Source of the DNA: Motiliproteus sp. SC1-56
GTDB lineage: Bacteria; Pseudomonadota; Gammaproteobacteria; Pseudomonadales; Balneatricaceae
Direction of reading: 5' to 3'
NCBI RefSeq assembly: GCF_017309075.1
Contig: NZ_JAEMGS010000002.1
Coordinates: forward strand, 1 to 64,000
Length of the DNA stretch: 64,000 nucleotides
A program made the position numbers and the translations under genes. Below, one piece after another: positions 52,936 to 61,522 of the stretch. Position 1 is the stretch's first letter; the number at the start of each line of letters is the position of its first letter. Under the pieces are notes generated by a model that was not told the origin of the DNA, searched no databases, and saw only the letters and a program-made list of their open reading frames with translations.

Positions 52936-53433
52936 ATGAGCGTGTTCCGTCGAGCTGTGTGGCCTCGGGTTCTGCCGCTGTTGTTAGCCGCTTTGCTCCT
53001 CCCCCCGGCGTCGGCGGATTCGAAGATCCATATCGAGGATGTCTGGGTGCGTTCGTTGCCGGCGGTTTCCAAGGTCAACAGTGGCTACATGGTGATCCAC
53101 AACCACGGTGACGCTGGCGATCGCTTGCTTAAAGTGCGCTCTGATTTGGCCGGGGAGGTCGAAATTCATAAGAGCGAAGAAGTGGACGGCCATTATCGTA
53201 TGCAAAGGGTACCCGGAATCCCGCTTCCTGCCGGTTCCTGTACGACTTTGCAAAGCGGCGGCTACCACCTGATGTTCAAGGGCATGACCCGGGCTCCGGC
53301 GGTAGGCGAGCGGGTTCCCATCTGGCTCACCTTCGAGTCGGCGGGGGATATTCGCGTGGACGCCGAGGTAAGGCCGGTTGGCTCCATTCCGACCGCCAGC
53401 GCGCAAGCCAACGGGCACCATCATCGCCATTAG
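52936..53433 (+). CDS. Periplasmic copper chaperone PCu(A)C
   Basis: A 165-residue periplasmic Cu(I) chaperone that passes copper to SCO and copper enzymes. Seen: a signal peptide (about 1-31), IEDVWVRSLPAVSKVNSGYM, then the copper-site set VEIHKSEE, YRMQRV and GGYHLMFKGM (His-Met-His-Met pattern), and a short C-terminal His cluster (NGHHHRH). It is 9 bp after the SCO gene, a common pairing. With nirK next door the pair most likely loads nitrite reductase; that is inference. Confidence 0.92.
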   Translation: MSVFRRAVWPRVLPLLLAALLLPPASADSKIHIEDVWVRSLPAVSKVNSGYMVIHNHGDAGDRLLKVRSDLAGEVEIHKSEEVDGHYRMQRVPGIPLPAGSCTTLQSGGYHLMFKGMTRAPAVGERVPIWLTFESAGDIRVDAEVRPVGSIPTASAQANGHHHRH

Positions 53434-53499
53434 CCGGCGATGACCGGGTCTGGCCCGGTCGCCGGTGCCAGCGAACTACACTTCGAGCAGGAGGAAGCC

Positions 53500-54969
53500 A
53501 TGACCCGACTGCTCGCCACCCTGTTGCTGGTGTTGTTTGTTGCCGGTTGCGCGGGGCCGCGAAGTTACACCCAGTTGACGGGACTTCAGGATGAGCCCCG
53601 TTGCCGGGAGCTGCTGGCTGACATGGAAGGGCGCATCCGCACCGCCGGGACCCGGGATCGCAGCGCCCACCCCCTGGACGATTTTCCCTACCTGCGGGTG
53701 GACCGCTTTCTCGCCAGCTTCGCCGGACAACTGGCGGGGCCGGCGCAAAGGCGCGCCTGGCACGGGCGTCTTCTGGCGCTGGGCAGCGAGGCCCGGGCCC
53801 TGGAGCTGGATAACCTGCCGCGGCCGTTCACTGCATCCGAGCGCCAGGCGATTGAAACCTGCATTCGGCGTCTGGCGGATGCGGACCGAGCCGCCCCCGG
53901 TTTTTACCAAAGGGTTCAACAGCAGGCCCGGGTCCCCAGTGGCTACAGCACGCCCCAGCGAGTACTGGGTCTTTTCCCTTTGACCCGCCTGGTGGTGCTG
54001 CACCAGATTGAACGGTGGAATGCGATTTGGGAGCCGGCGTTTAACGCCCCCCGTTTTGCAAAGGGAGTGCGCATCGAGTACCGCCCCTTGCAAGCGGTGA
54101 CACTGGAACCGGACCGGATCCGAGCCTGGCTGGCCCAGGCCCGCGCGGCCAGCCCGCTGGCGATCCCGGAACTGCCGGACGCTCGGTTGCAAGCGCTTTT
54201 TCACCATTTCGCCCCCCGTTGGCAGGTGCGGCAGGCGAGTTCGGCAGACCGGATCGGCGCACTGTATTGGGGGCAGGACGGGCGACCCCAGGTCGACGGA
54301 GCGCGGCCGGTAGTGTACCAGCTGCCGTCCTATACCCGTTTCCAAGGCCAGATTCTGTTACAGCTCAATTACCAGGTCTGGTTTGGGGCGCGCCCGGCCC
54401 AGGGTCTGTTGGATATCTATGCCGGTCACCTGGACGGGTTGATTTGGCGGGTCACCCTGGATTCTGATGGGCAGGTGCTGGCCTACGACAGCATTCATGC
54501 CTGCGGCTGCTACCACTTTCTGTTTCCCGTTTCAGAGGAGGTCCGCCTCCATGCGCTGGACCCGGACGAGGAAAACCCGCTGATCTTTTTCGGGGCCCCG
54601 GACCGGGATGAGGAGCGTCTGTCGGTTCGGATCACGGATAGCCATCACTACCTGGTCGGCCTTTCCCTTGAAAAGGATCAAGGGACGGAAGTGCGTGATT
54701 ATCGTCTCCAGCCCTACCAAACGTTGCTGCGGTTGCCGGACGGGCAGGGGGGCACCCGAAGCCTGTTTGACCCGGGTGGAAGGGTAGCGTCTTCCCGCCG
54801 GCTGGAACGTTTTCTGTTATGGCCCATGGGGGTGCCTTCGGCAGGGGCGATGCGCCAGTGGGGCCAGCACCTGATCAGCTTTACCGGGCAGCGCCATTTC
54901 GACGACCCTTTTCTGCTGAGCGAGTTTTTGCTTCGTCCCGGCCCTCCCGGTGGACAAAAAAAGCGTTGA
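53500..54969 (+). CDS. Large hypothetical lipoprotein of the nirK cluster
   Basis: A 489-residue predicted lipoprotein I do not recognise. Seen: a signal with lipobox LFVAGC (Cys at about 17), a helical N-terminal half, then a beta-rich half with VVYQLPSYTRFQGQILLQLN, LDIYAGHLDGLIWRVTLDSD, IHACGCYHFLFPVSEEV and LFDPGGRVASSRRLERFLL. The ACGCYH motif, with two Cys and a nearby His, could bind a metal. GAGGA precedes the ATG by 6 bp; the frame upstream to 53440 is not needed. It is 66 bp after PCuAC and ends the rightward nirK group. Confidence 0.82.
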   Translation: MTRLLATLLLVLFVAGCAGPRSYTQLTGLQDEPRCRELLADMEGRIRTAGTRDRSAHPLDDFPYLRVDRFLASFAGQLAGPAQRRAWHGRLLALGSEARALELDNLPRPFTASERQAIETCIRRLADADRAAPGFYQRVQQQARVPSGYSTPQRVLGLFPLTRLVVLHQIERWNAIWEPAFNAPRFAKGVRIEYRPLQAVTLEPDRIRAWLAQARAASPLAIPELPDARLQALFHHFAPRWQVRQASSADRIGALYWGQDGRPQVDGARPVVYQLPSYTRFQGQILLQLNYQVWFGARPAQGLLDIYAGHLDGLIWRVTLDSDGQVLAYDSIHACGCYHFLFPVSEEVRLHALDPDEENPLIFFGAPDRDEERLSVRITDSHHYLVGLSLEKDQGTEVRDYRLQPYQTLLRLPDGQGGTRSLFDPGGRVASSRRLERFLLWPMGVPSAGAMRQWGQHLISFTGQRHFDDPFLLSEFLLRPGPPGGQKKR

Positions 54970-55316
54970 CAAGGGATATTAAAATTCGCTTATGCACAAG
55001 ATTGAAGGGTGAAAAAAAAGTTGACACCGGGTGCGTTCAATAGGTTGAAATTTTTTTAACAACTCGGCTTGACAAACGCAGAGCCTTGAAAACAAAAGAA
55101 AAAAATATTTGTGAGCAAAAAACGCCCAATTTGCAGGGGCACCGCGGTTAGTGCGCCCTAGACGCGGATACCCAAAAGTTACACACAAACTTATCCACAA
55201 AATCTGTGGATTTTGTAAAAGGGTGCCGGAGGCCCGCCGGGAGCGTTGACTTGGCGATTGAATCGGGGTTGGTTAAAGTACGCCCTCTGTTGATCGCGGG
55301 CTGTCAGGACCACTCC
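54970..55316. other. AT-rich intergenic region before nadK
   Basis: About 350 bp, the most AT-rich part of this half of the window. It contains three TTGACA hexamers (54966-54971, 55021-55026, 55069-55074), poly-A and poly-T runs, and a perfect DnaA box TTATCCACA at 55191-55199 followed by TGTGGATTT (55205-55213). The TTGACA motifs are not matched by good -10 elements at standard spacing. No gene is seen. It should carry the nadK promoter. Confidence 0.55.
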
Positions 55317-56087
55317 ATGAGCGCCAAGAAAAAAATTGCCTTTGTCGCCGGAAAGTCCCCCTCGGCCCAGGGCGCGCGGGATATTCTCTGCCGGATATAC
55401 CCCCACGTAGACCCCCAGGAGGCGGACGTGATCGTCGCCCTTGGCGGTGATGGCTTTATGCTGCGGGCCCTGCACCGTTATCTGCGTCTGAAGAAACCGG
55501 TTTACGGCATGAATCGGGGCTCCGTGGGCTTTTTGATGAACGAGTTTCGCCCCGACGGGCTGATCGAGCGGCTGGAGCAGGCCGCTTCCATCGATCTGCA
55601 CCCTTTGCGGATGGAGGCGTTCTGCAATAACGGCGAACGTCACCACGCCCTGGCGTTCAACGAAGTCTCCCTGTTCCGCGAAACCGGCCAGGCGGCGCAC
55701 ATTCGCGTCAGCATCGACGGTGTGGTGCGTCTGGAAGAGATGGTCTGCGACGGGGTCCTGGTGGCAACCACGGCAGGCAGTACCGCTTACAACATGTCGG
55801 CCTACGGCCCCATCCTCCCGTTAGGCACCAACGTGCTGGCGCTGACCGCGGTAAGCCCGTACCGGCCCCGCCGCTGGCGGGGCGCTATTCTGCCGCGCCA
55901 GGCGGCGGTGGAGATGGAGGTGCTCGACGCCGAGAAGCGGCCGGTGGGGGCCTCGGCGGACTCCACTGAAATCCGCAACGTGCTGCGGGTGAAGGTCTTC
56001 GAGGATCGAAGCCTGTGGAGCCGTCTGCTTTACGACCCCGAGCACAACCTGGAGGAGCGGATCCTGCGCGAGCAGTTCGCCCACTGA
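55317..56087 (+). CDS. nadK: NAD kinase
   Basis: A 256-residue ATP-NAD kinase that makes NADP+. Seen: [13 protein letters not shown] with the catalytic GGDG at 43-46, [29 protein letters not shown], and [18 protein letters not shown]. The chain lacks the longer N-terminus of E. coli NadK (292); its size and the [10 protein letters not shown] motif are closer to the short form common in alphaproteobacteria. I use the ATG at 55317, since the upstream frame covers the DnaA-like sequences and is not family-like. Its stop overlaps the start of the PqiA-like gene (TGATG), so the two are coupled. Confidence 0.94.
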   Translation: MSAKKKIAFVAGKSPSAQGARDILCRIYPHVDPQEADVIVALGGDGFMLRALHRYLRLKKPVYGMNRGSVGFLMNEFRPDGLIERLEQAASIDLHPLRMEAFCNNGERHHALAFNEVSLFRETGQAAHIRVSIDGVVRLEEMVCDGVLVATTAGSTAYNMSAYGPILPLGTNVLALTAVSPYRPRRWRGAILPRQAAVEMEVLDAEKRPVGASADSTEIRNVLRVKVFEDRSLWSRLLYDPEHNLEERILREQFAH

Positions 56088-56578
56088 TGTCACCGCGGCT
56101 GTCACTTGCCCTGCAGCGCCGAGTGGCGCGGGCGTTGATCTTGTTTGGGTTGCTGGCGCTGGGCAGCGGCCTTACCGCCCCGATGATGACCCTGGAACAG
56201 TTTTACTTCTGGGAAGATCGGGTGTCGTTGTTATCGGCCTTGCTGCAACTGGCCCGCGGCGGGCACTGGCCGCTGGCCCTGCTGCTGGGGCTGTTCAGCG
56301 TGCTGCTGCCGGTGGCTAAACTGTTGCTGCTGGCCAACCTGGCAGGGGAGCACCCCGCATCCCCCCGGGCGCACCGCTACCTGCGATGGATGCAGCGCTA
56401 CGGACGCTGGTCGATGCTGGACGTGTTCGTGGTGGCGGTTCTGGTGGCGGTGGTGAAGCTGGGCGGGCTGGTGGCGATCGAGCTCCATTACGGTTTTTAT
56501 CTTTTTGCCGCGGCAATTCTGATCACCCTCCTGGCGACCGCGCTGACCACCGGGTTGTTGCAGCGGGAGGCGGGGTGA
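56087..56578 (+). CDS. Paraquat-inducible protein A (PqiA) family membrane protein
   Basis: A 163-residue inner-membrane protein of the PqiA family with four helices (about 15-33, 47-75, 98-125 and 135-157). PqiA proteins act with MCE-type partners in envelope lipid transport. Seen: LPVAKLLLLANLAGE and RWSMLDVFVVAVLVAVVKLG, both family motifs; the Zn-ribbon of full-length PqiA is missing and only one of the two usual membrane halves is present. No MCE (PqiB) gene is adjacent. It starts inside the nadK stop codon and is followed by an overlapping gene. Confidence 0.88.
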   Translation: MSPRLSLALQRRVARALILFGLLALGSGLTAPMMTLEQFYFWEDRVSLLSALLQLARGGHWPLALLLGLFSVLLPVAKLLLLANLAGEHPASPRAHRYLRWMQRYGRWSMLDVFVVAVLVAVVKLGGLVAIELHYGFYLFAAAILITLLATALTTGLLQREAG

Positions 56579-57252
56579 AGCGCGTGCGGCGCATTCTGCT
56601 CTGGGTCAGCCTGCCGCTGCTTCCGGTGCTGCTCCTGCTCCTGTTTTTCGGTATCGGCTGGCAGGGGTATCAGCGCCTCACCGACGAGCAGCTGGTGGCC
56701 GAGCTGACCTTTGATAACCTGGGCCCGCAGCGTTACGAGGCCATCCTGCTCAGCGGCGACCGCTGCCGGGTACAGCGCTACCTGATGCTCGGTGACCAGT
56801 GGCGTCTCGACGCGCGCTTTTTGAAGTGGAAGCCCTGGGCCAATCTGCTGGGTTTGGATGCCCGTTATCGCCTGGAGCGGCTGGAAGGGCGCTACCAGGA
56901 TATCGAACAGCAAAACCGGGGGCCTCTGCTGGCCCATGCATTGGGTGAATCAAAGCTGGATCCGCGCCTCCTGACCGAAGCCCTGGGGCCGCTGAACGTT
57001 TTTTTCGACAGCCGTTACGGCAGCTCCACCTTTCGGGAGATGGATCCGGACCTGCGCTATCGGGTTTACCGCACCCAGAGCGGGCTGATCACGCGGGCCG
57101 CGCCGCGCCCCGGTGCCCGTTACGAGGGGGGCACCCTGACCCTGGAAATTAACAGCGCCTGCGCTCCCAGCGAAGGTCTCTGGCAACGGGCCAGCCGCGG
57201 CCTGGCCAGCGTTTTCCAGCGAGTTTTTCCGGGCAACGACGATCATGGGTGA
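56575..57252 (+). CDS. Membrane-anchored hypothetical protein
   Basis: A 225-residue protein with one N-terminal helix (about 7-27) and a soluble, probably periplasmic domain. It starts with GTG at 56575, GGGAGG 5 bp upstream, and overlaps the previous stop (GTGA). Seen in the soluble part: LTFDNLGPQRYEAILLSGD, KPWANLLGLDARYRLERLE and FFDSRYGSSTFREMD. Relatives in gammaproteobacteria are loosely labelled as multidrug-pump related, with no evidence. The tight coupling to nadK and pqiA-like genes suggests one transcript; it overlaps lysE by 8 bp. Confidence 0.82.
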   Translation: MKRVRRILLWVSLPLLPVLLLLLFFGIGWQGYQRLTDEQLVAELTFDNLGPQRYEAILLSGDRCRVQRYLMLGDQWRLDARFLKWKPWANLLGLDARYRLERLEGRYQDIEQQNRGPLLAHALGESKLDPRLLTEALGPLNVFFDSRYGSSTFREMDPDLRYRVYRTQSGLITRAAPRPGARYEGGTLTLEINSACAPSEGLWQRASRGLASVFQRVFPGNDDHG

Positions 57253-57865
57253 GCCCGCCAATTTGCTCCTCTTTCTGCTCTCCAGTGCCGCGCTGGGAGT
57301 GGCGCCGGGGCCGGATAATCTTTACGTTCTGGCCCAGTCTGCCCGTCACGGCTGGCGGTCAGGGATGTCCGTTACCCTGGGCCTGTGCACGGGGCTCGTG
57401 GTCCACACTGCGGCGGTTGTCCTGGGGGTGGCGGCGCTGGTCGCCGCTTCGCCTGCGGCGCTGACCGGGCTGCAATGGCTCGGCGCCGGTTACCTGCTTT
57501 ACCTGGCGCAAGCCGCGGTGTTTGGGCGGGGGGCAGGCGGGTCGAACGCGGCCCCGCATCTTGGCTTCGGGCAGCTCTATCGGCGCGGTGTGCTGATGAA
57601 CCTGAGCAACCCCAAGGTGCTGCTTTTTTTCCTGGCGTTCTTGCCCCAGTTCGTGACGGACAAGGGCGACCCGCAGGGGCAACTGCTGGTGTTGGGCGGG
57701 CTTTTTATTCTGGTAACCCTGGCGCTTTTTGCCGGCTTCAGCCTGCTGGCCGGGCAGCTTCGCGCCCGCCTGGCGGCAAATCCGGGGTTTGGACCGTGGC
57801 TTGATCGTTTAACCGGCGCGATTTTCCTGTTGCTCGCCCTGCGGCTGCTCTTCGCCGCGCTCTGA
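57245..57865 (+). CDS. LysE/RhtB family amino-acid exporter
   Basis: A 206-residue six-helix exporter of the LysE/RhtB family, expected to export amino acids such as threonine, homoserine or leucine. Seen: the start LFLLSSAALGVAPGPDNLYV with the family GPD motif, TLGLCTGLVVHTAAVVLG, GAGYLLYLA, and RGVLMNLSNPKVLLFFLAFL in the middle (NPK motif). The ATG overlaps the previous gene by 8 bp. Its 3' end overlaps the convergent MFS gene by 57 bp. Substrate unknown. Confidence 0.93.
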   Translation: MGEPANLLLFLLSSAALGVAPGPDNLYVLAQSARHGWRSGMSVTLGLCTGLVVHTAAVVLGVAALVAASPAALTGLQWLGAGYLLYLAQAAVFGRGAGGSNAAPHLGFGQLYRRGVLMNLSNPKVLLFFLAFLPQFVTDKGDPQGQLLVLGGLFILVTLALFAGFSLLAGQLRARLAANPGFGPWLDRLTGAIFLLLALRLLFAAL

Positions 57866-59053
57866 GCGGGGCGGCACCAGCAGGCGGTAGCTGGCAAAGC
57901 TCAGCAGGCCGCAGCCGGCGATGACCGCCACCATCGGCAGCGGCGTTTCGTCGTGGAACCAGCCTACCAGCGCGGCGGCGCCGGCGCCGGTCAGAAAGCG
58001 CAGGCTCCCCAGCAGGGCCGAGGCGCTGCCGGCGCTGTGGCCGAAGGGGGTCAATACCCCGGCGGTGGTGTTGGCCCCCAGCAGGCCGATCATGCCGACA
58101 AAGGCCACCAGCAGGGGCACCAGCAGAACGAGGGTCGCGGCATCCATCACCACCAGCGCCACCATCCCCAAACCGCACAGGAGCTGAACCCAGGTTGCGA
58201 CCCGGATCAGCCTGGCGCCGCCCAGGGTCATCACCCAGCGGCGGTTCATCCAGTTGAGCAGCATCATGACCAGCACGTTGGCCCCGAACAGGAGGCCGTA
58301 GAACTGTTCGCTGACCCCGAAATAGCCGATGTAGACAAACGGGGAACCGGCGATGAAGGCGAACATGCCGGCAAAGGAAAACGCGGCGCAGAGCAAGTGG
58401 CCCAAGGCGCTACGATGAACCAGTACCGCCAGGTAACCCCGCGCCAGATTGCCCGGCGACAGCGTGCGGGGCTGGGACAGGGTTTCGGGCAGGCGGCGCC
58501 AGATCAGCAGCGCCAGGAGCAGGGCGAAGCCGGCCAGCAGGTAGAAGATCAGCCGCCAGTCGAACCAGAGCAGCACCTGGCCCCCCAGCAGGGGCGCCAG
58601 TAAGGGGGCCAGGGTCATGGACATGATTACCAGGGACATGGCCCGGGCTGCCTCGTCGCCCTGGTAGAGGTCCCGCACCAGGGCTGCGACCACCACCGAG
58701 GTGGCGCCGCCGCCCAGAGCCTGCAGCAGGCGCCAGGTGAGCAACTCGCTGACCGACCCGGCCCGCGCGCAGAGCAGGCTGGCCACGGCAAAGAGGAGCA
58801 GGCCGAACAGGATCACCGGCTTGCGCCCGAAACGGTCGGAAAGGGGGCCGTAGAGCACCTGGCAGGCGGCAAACCCGAGCATGAAAACCGCCAGGGTCTG
58901 CTGGACGCGGCTGATCGGCGCCTGCAGCTCTTCGGCAATGGCCGGCAGCGCCGGCAGGTACATATCCACGGCCAGCGGTGCGGTCGCCGCCAGCGCCCCC
59001 AGCACCAGCAGCAGGGCCGGGGAGGCCGTATCAAAAAAACGTCCGACGGGCAT
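57809..59053 (-). CDS. Multidrug efflux MFS transporter (Bcr/CflA family)
   Basis: A 414-residue twelve-helix major facilitator drug:H+ antiporter. Seen: VDMYLPALPAIAEELQAP in helix 1, the motif-A loop GPLSDRFGRKPVILFGL, RLLQALGGGATSVVVAALVRD, SMTLAPLLAPLLGGQVLLWF and a late LGANTTAGVLTPFGHSAGSA, all Bcr/CflA hallmarks. I start at the ATG at 59053, where the helix-1 region begins; the longer frame to 59239 carries no family sequence. Three 20-bp direct repeats lie directly upstream. The hydrophilic tail (RSERGEEQPQGEQQ) is encoded in the region overlapping lysE. Confidence 0.92.
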   Translation of the reverse strand: MPVGRFFDTASPALLLVLGALAATAPLAVDMYLPALPAIAEELQAPISRVQQTLAVFMLGFAACQVLYGPLSDRFGRKPVILFGLLLFAVASLLCARAGSVSELLTWRLLQALGGGATSVVVAALVRDLYQGDEAARAMSLVIMSMTLAPLLAPLLGGQVLLWFDWRLIFYLLAGFALLLALLIWRRLPETLSQPRTLSPGNLARGYLAVLVHRSALGHLLCAAFSFAGMFAFIAGSPFVYIGYFGVSEQFYGLLFGANVLVMMLLNWMNRRWVMTLGGARLIRVATWVQLLCGLGMVALVVMDAATLVLLVPLLVAFVGMIGLLGANTTAGVLTPFGHSAGSASALLGSLRFLTGAGAAALVGWFHDETPLPMVAVIAGCGLLSFASYRLLVPPRSERGEEQPQGEQQENRAG

Positions 59054-59056
59054 CTT

Positions 59057-59118
59057 CAAGGGCTGAAGGCTCCTCTCTAAGGCTGAAGGCTCCTCTCCAA
59101 GGGCTGATTGCTCCCCTC
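59057..59118. repeat. Three 20-bp direct repeats upstream of the MFS gene
   Basis: AAGGGCTGAAGGCTCCTCTC-type units begin at 59058, 59079 and 59099; the third is degenerate (CTGATTGCTCCC). They lie within the leader, just before the start codon of the MFS gene. Confidence 0.8.
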
Positions 59119-59250
59119 GGTTCGCAAAAAAGTTAGCAGGGTAGCAGATAATCCGGTTCGACCTACTGTAACGCCGGTTCTCCGCCGGCGTCTTGTAAAA
59201 AACGGCCAAGGGTCGTGATACTAACGCAACGCTCAACATAGGGACGGGTT

Positions 59251-60633
59251 ATGGAGTATTCGCTGGGAATTCTGGTCGCCGTGGTGGCCCTGGGCTCGAT
59301 TCTGCTGACCCGGCGCGCCGGGAGCGCCGCCATGTTTTTCCGCGGCGCCGGCCCCGGGGGGGAGGCTCCAGGGCTCTGGTTGCTCACCTTCTCCCAGGTG
59401 ACGACCTGGGTGTTTGCCCGCTCGCTGATGAACGCCGCCATTCTCGGGTTTTACTACGGCATCTGGGGCACGTTGGCCTACGCGGCTTACTACCTTTCGT
59501 TTCTCACTGGCGGGCGGATTATCGACAGTCTGCGCTTTCAGCATGGCTACAGCAGCGTGCAGGGATTCCTGCGGGCACGGTTCGGCCGCAGCGGAACCCT
59601 CTGTTATAACACCGTGGTCGGTGTACGCCTGATCAGCGAGGTATTCGCCAATCTGCTGGTAATCGGTCTGCTGTTCGGCGCCGCCGGTTCCGGTGCCTAT
59701 GCCCTGTCGATTACCGGTTTCGCCCTGGTGACCTTGCTTTATTCCATGCTCGGGGGCTTGCATGCCTCCCTTCGTACCGACCTGTTTCAGATGGCGCTGT
59801 TTATGCTGGTACTGGGCGTGCTCCTGGTGCTGGCCCTGGGTAATGGGGCGGTCAGCCTCGGCCAACTCGGCTTTGTCCCTTTTGTCTACGACCAGCCCGG
59901 CCCCGTGCTGCTCGCCGTGGCCCTGCTGCAGATCTGGAGTTACCCCATGCACGACCCGGTGATGATGGACCGGGGCTTTCTGGCGGATCGTCAGACCACC
60001 CGCCGCAGCTTTCTGCACGCCACCTGGATCGGTGTCCTTTGCATCGCGGCCTTTGGCAGTCTCGGCGTGCTTGCCGGCGCCAACGCGCTGGAGGGTGAGG
60101 CCATGCCCCAGGCGCTGGAGCGGTTGCTGGGGGCGCTGCCGATGCTGCTGTTCAATGCCGCGTTGGTAATCTCCGCCATGTCCACCCTGGACAGTACGCT
60201 CTCGAGCTCGGCCAAGCTGGTGGCGCTGGACATGGGGTGGGTGGATGGCTCCCTGCGCAACGGGCGGGCGGTGATGGCACTGTTTATGCTGCTAGGCTTG
60301 GCCTGTGTCTACGGGGGCAACCAGGATCTGTTTAGCGCGGTGGCGGTCAGCGGTACGGCCTCCCTTTACCTGGCGCCGGTGATCTTTTTCTGCCTCTGGG
60401 GCGGGCGGGCGGATATTCCGGTCTGGAGTTACCTGGCCACCTTTGTCCTGGCTCTGGGGGGCGCTGCGCTCTATTTCCTCGAGTCCGCCGGCTACAGCCA
60501 GTGGCTGGGGGATCTACACAAATACACCAAGCTGCTCTATATCTCCGCCACGGTGCTGGGGGGCGGCTGCCTGCTGTTCTGGCTCGGGGGGCGCCTGGGG
60601 GTGGAAACCGTCTCCCGGCCCCAGGTGGCTTGA
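59251..60633 (+). CDS. Sodium:solute symporter family transporter
   Basis: A 460-residue symporter of the SSS family with about 13 helices, expected to import a solute with Na+. Seen: WLLTFSQVTTWVFARSLMNAA in TM2-3, SVQGFLRARFGRSG, LLYSMLGGLHASLRTDLFQM, and the Na2-site region ISAMSTLDSTLSSSAKLVALD. The chain is shorter than PutP or PanF (about 500). No ligand can be given. The start follows a divergent intergenic region of about 200 bp shared with the MFS gene. The phosphoesterase gene follows after 1 bp. Confidence 0.9.
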   Translation: MEYSLGILVAVVALGSILLTRRAGSAAMFFRGAGPGGEAPGLWLLTFSQVTTWVFARSLMNAAILGFYYGIWGTLAYAAYYLSFLTGGRIIDSLRFQHGYSSVQGFLRARFGRSGTLCYNTVVGVRLISEVFANLLVIGLLFGAAGSGAYALSITGFALVTLLYSMLGGLHASLRTDLFQMALFMLVLGVLLVLALGNGAVSLGQLGFVPFVYDQPGPVLLAVALLQIWSYPMHDPVMMDRGFLADRQTTRRSFLHATWIGVLCIAAFGSLGVLAGANALEGEAMPQALERLLGALPMLLFNAALVISAMSTLDSTLSSSAKLVALDMGWVDGSLRNGRAVMALFMLLGLACVYGGNQDLFSAVAVSGTASLYLAPVIFFCLWGGRADIPVWSYLATFVLALGGAALYFLESAGYSQWLGDLHKYTKLLYISATVLGGGCLLFWLGGRLGVETVSRPQVA

Positions 60634-60634
60634 G

Positions 60635-61489
60635 ATGGAGGTGAAGGTGAAGGTGAAGGTGCAGGATTTGGGACGGATCGAAGGGCCGGTACTGATTTTT
60701 GGTGGTCCTTACAGCAACCTGGAAGCGACCAAGGCCATGCGCAGCGAGGCGCAACGTCTGGGGCTGCCCCCCGAGCGGGTGATCTGCAGCGGCGACCTGA
60801 TTGCCTACTGCGCGGATCCGGTCGTCACCCTGGAGCTGGTGCGCGACTGGGGAATCAGCGTGGTGATGGGCAATTGTGAAGAGTCCCTGGCCCGGGACTC
60901 CGCCGATTGCGGGTGTGGGTTTACCGAGGGCAGCGCCTGTCAGCTGCTCTCCGTTGGCTGGTACGGCTATGCCCGCCGGCAGATGGATTCCGCCATGCGG
61001 GCCTGGATGGGCGCCCTGCCGCGGCGGGTCCGCTTTACCTTGGGGGAGCGGCGGGTGGCGGTGATTCACGGCGGCGTCAGTCAGATCAGCCGGTTTATCT
61101 TCGCCTCCACCCCTGCCGCCGTGAAAGTTGAGGAGCGGGCGGCGTGCGAGGCTGATCTGGTGGTGGGAGGCCACGCGGGGCTGCCCTTTGGCGAGCGTAT
61201 CGGCGACGGCGCCTGGCTCAACGCCGGGGTGATCGGGCTGCCCGCCAACGATGGCACCCGGGACGGTTGGTACCTGCTGCTGGAGCCCCGGGGCGGTGCC
61301 CTGCGCTGTCGTTGGCAGCGCCTGGTGTACGATGCGGACACGGCGAGCCGCAAGCTGGCGGCGGCCGGCTTGGGTGAGGGATACGCCCGGGCGCTGGTGT
61401 CGGGCTGCTGGCCCAGTATGGACGTGCTGCCCGAGGCGGAACAGCGGCAGCGGGGCCAACGGCTGGTGGTGCCGGAGCTGTGGATCTAG
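60635..61489 (+). CDS. Metallophosphoesterase family protein
   Basis: A 284-residue calcineurin-like phosphoesterase. Seen: FGGPYSNLEATKAM in place of the usual D-x-H start (GPYSN for GDxHG, so the first ligands are altered), CSGDLIAYCADP (GDL motif), VVMGNCEES (GN-H/C motif, here C), VIHGGVSQ and VGGHAGLPF (last His). The altered first motif may affect metal binding. The N-terminus is encoded by a short repeat giving VKVKVKV. It starts 1 bp after the symporter stop, thus one operon. Substrate unknown. Confidence 0.87.
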   Translation: MEVKVKVKVQDLGRIEGPVLIFGGPYSNLEATKAMRSEAQRLGLPPERVICSGDLIAYCADPVVTLELVRDWGISVVMGNCEESLARDSADCGCGFTEGSACQLLSVGWYGYARRQMDSAMRAWMGALPRRVRFTLGERRVAVIHGGVSQISRFIFASTPAAVKVEERAACEADLVVGGHAGLPFGERIGDGAWLNAGVIGLPANDGTRDGWYLLLEPRGGALRCRWQRLVYDADTASRKLAAAGLGEGYARALVSGCWPSMDVLPEAEQRQRGQRLVVPELWI

Positions 61490-61522
61490 CCAGGGGGTTG
61501 AGTCCGGGAGGAGGGGCGCGGG

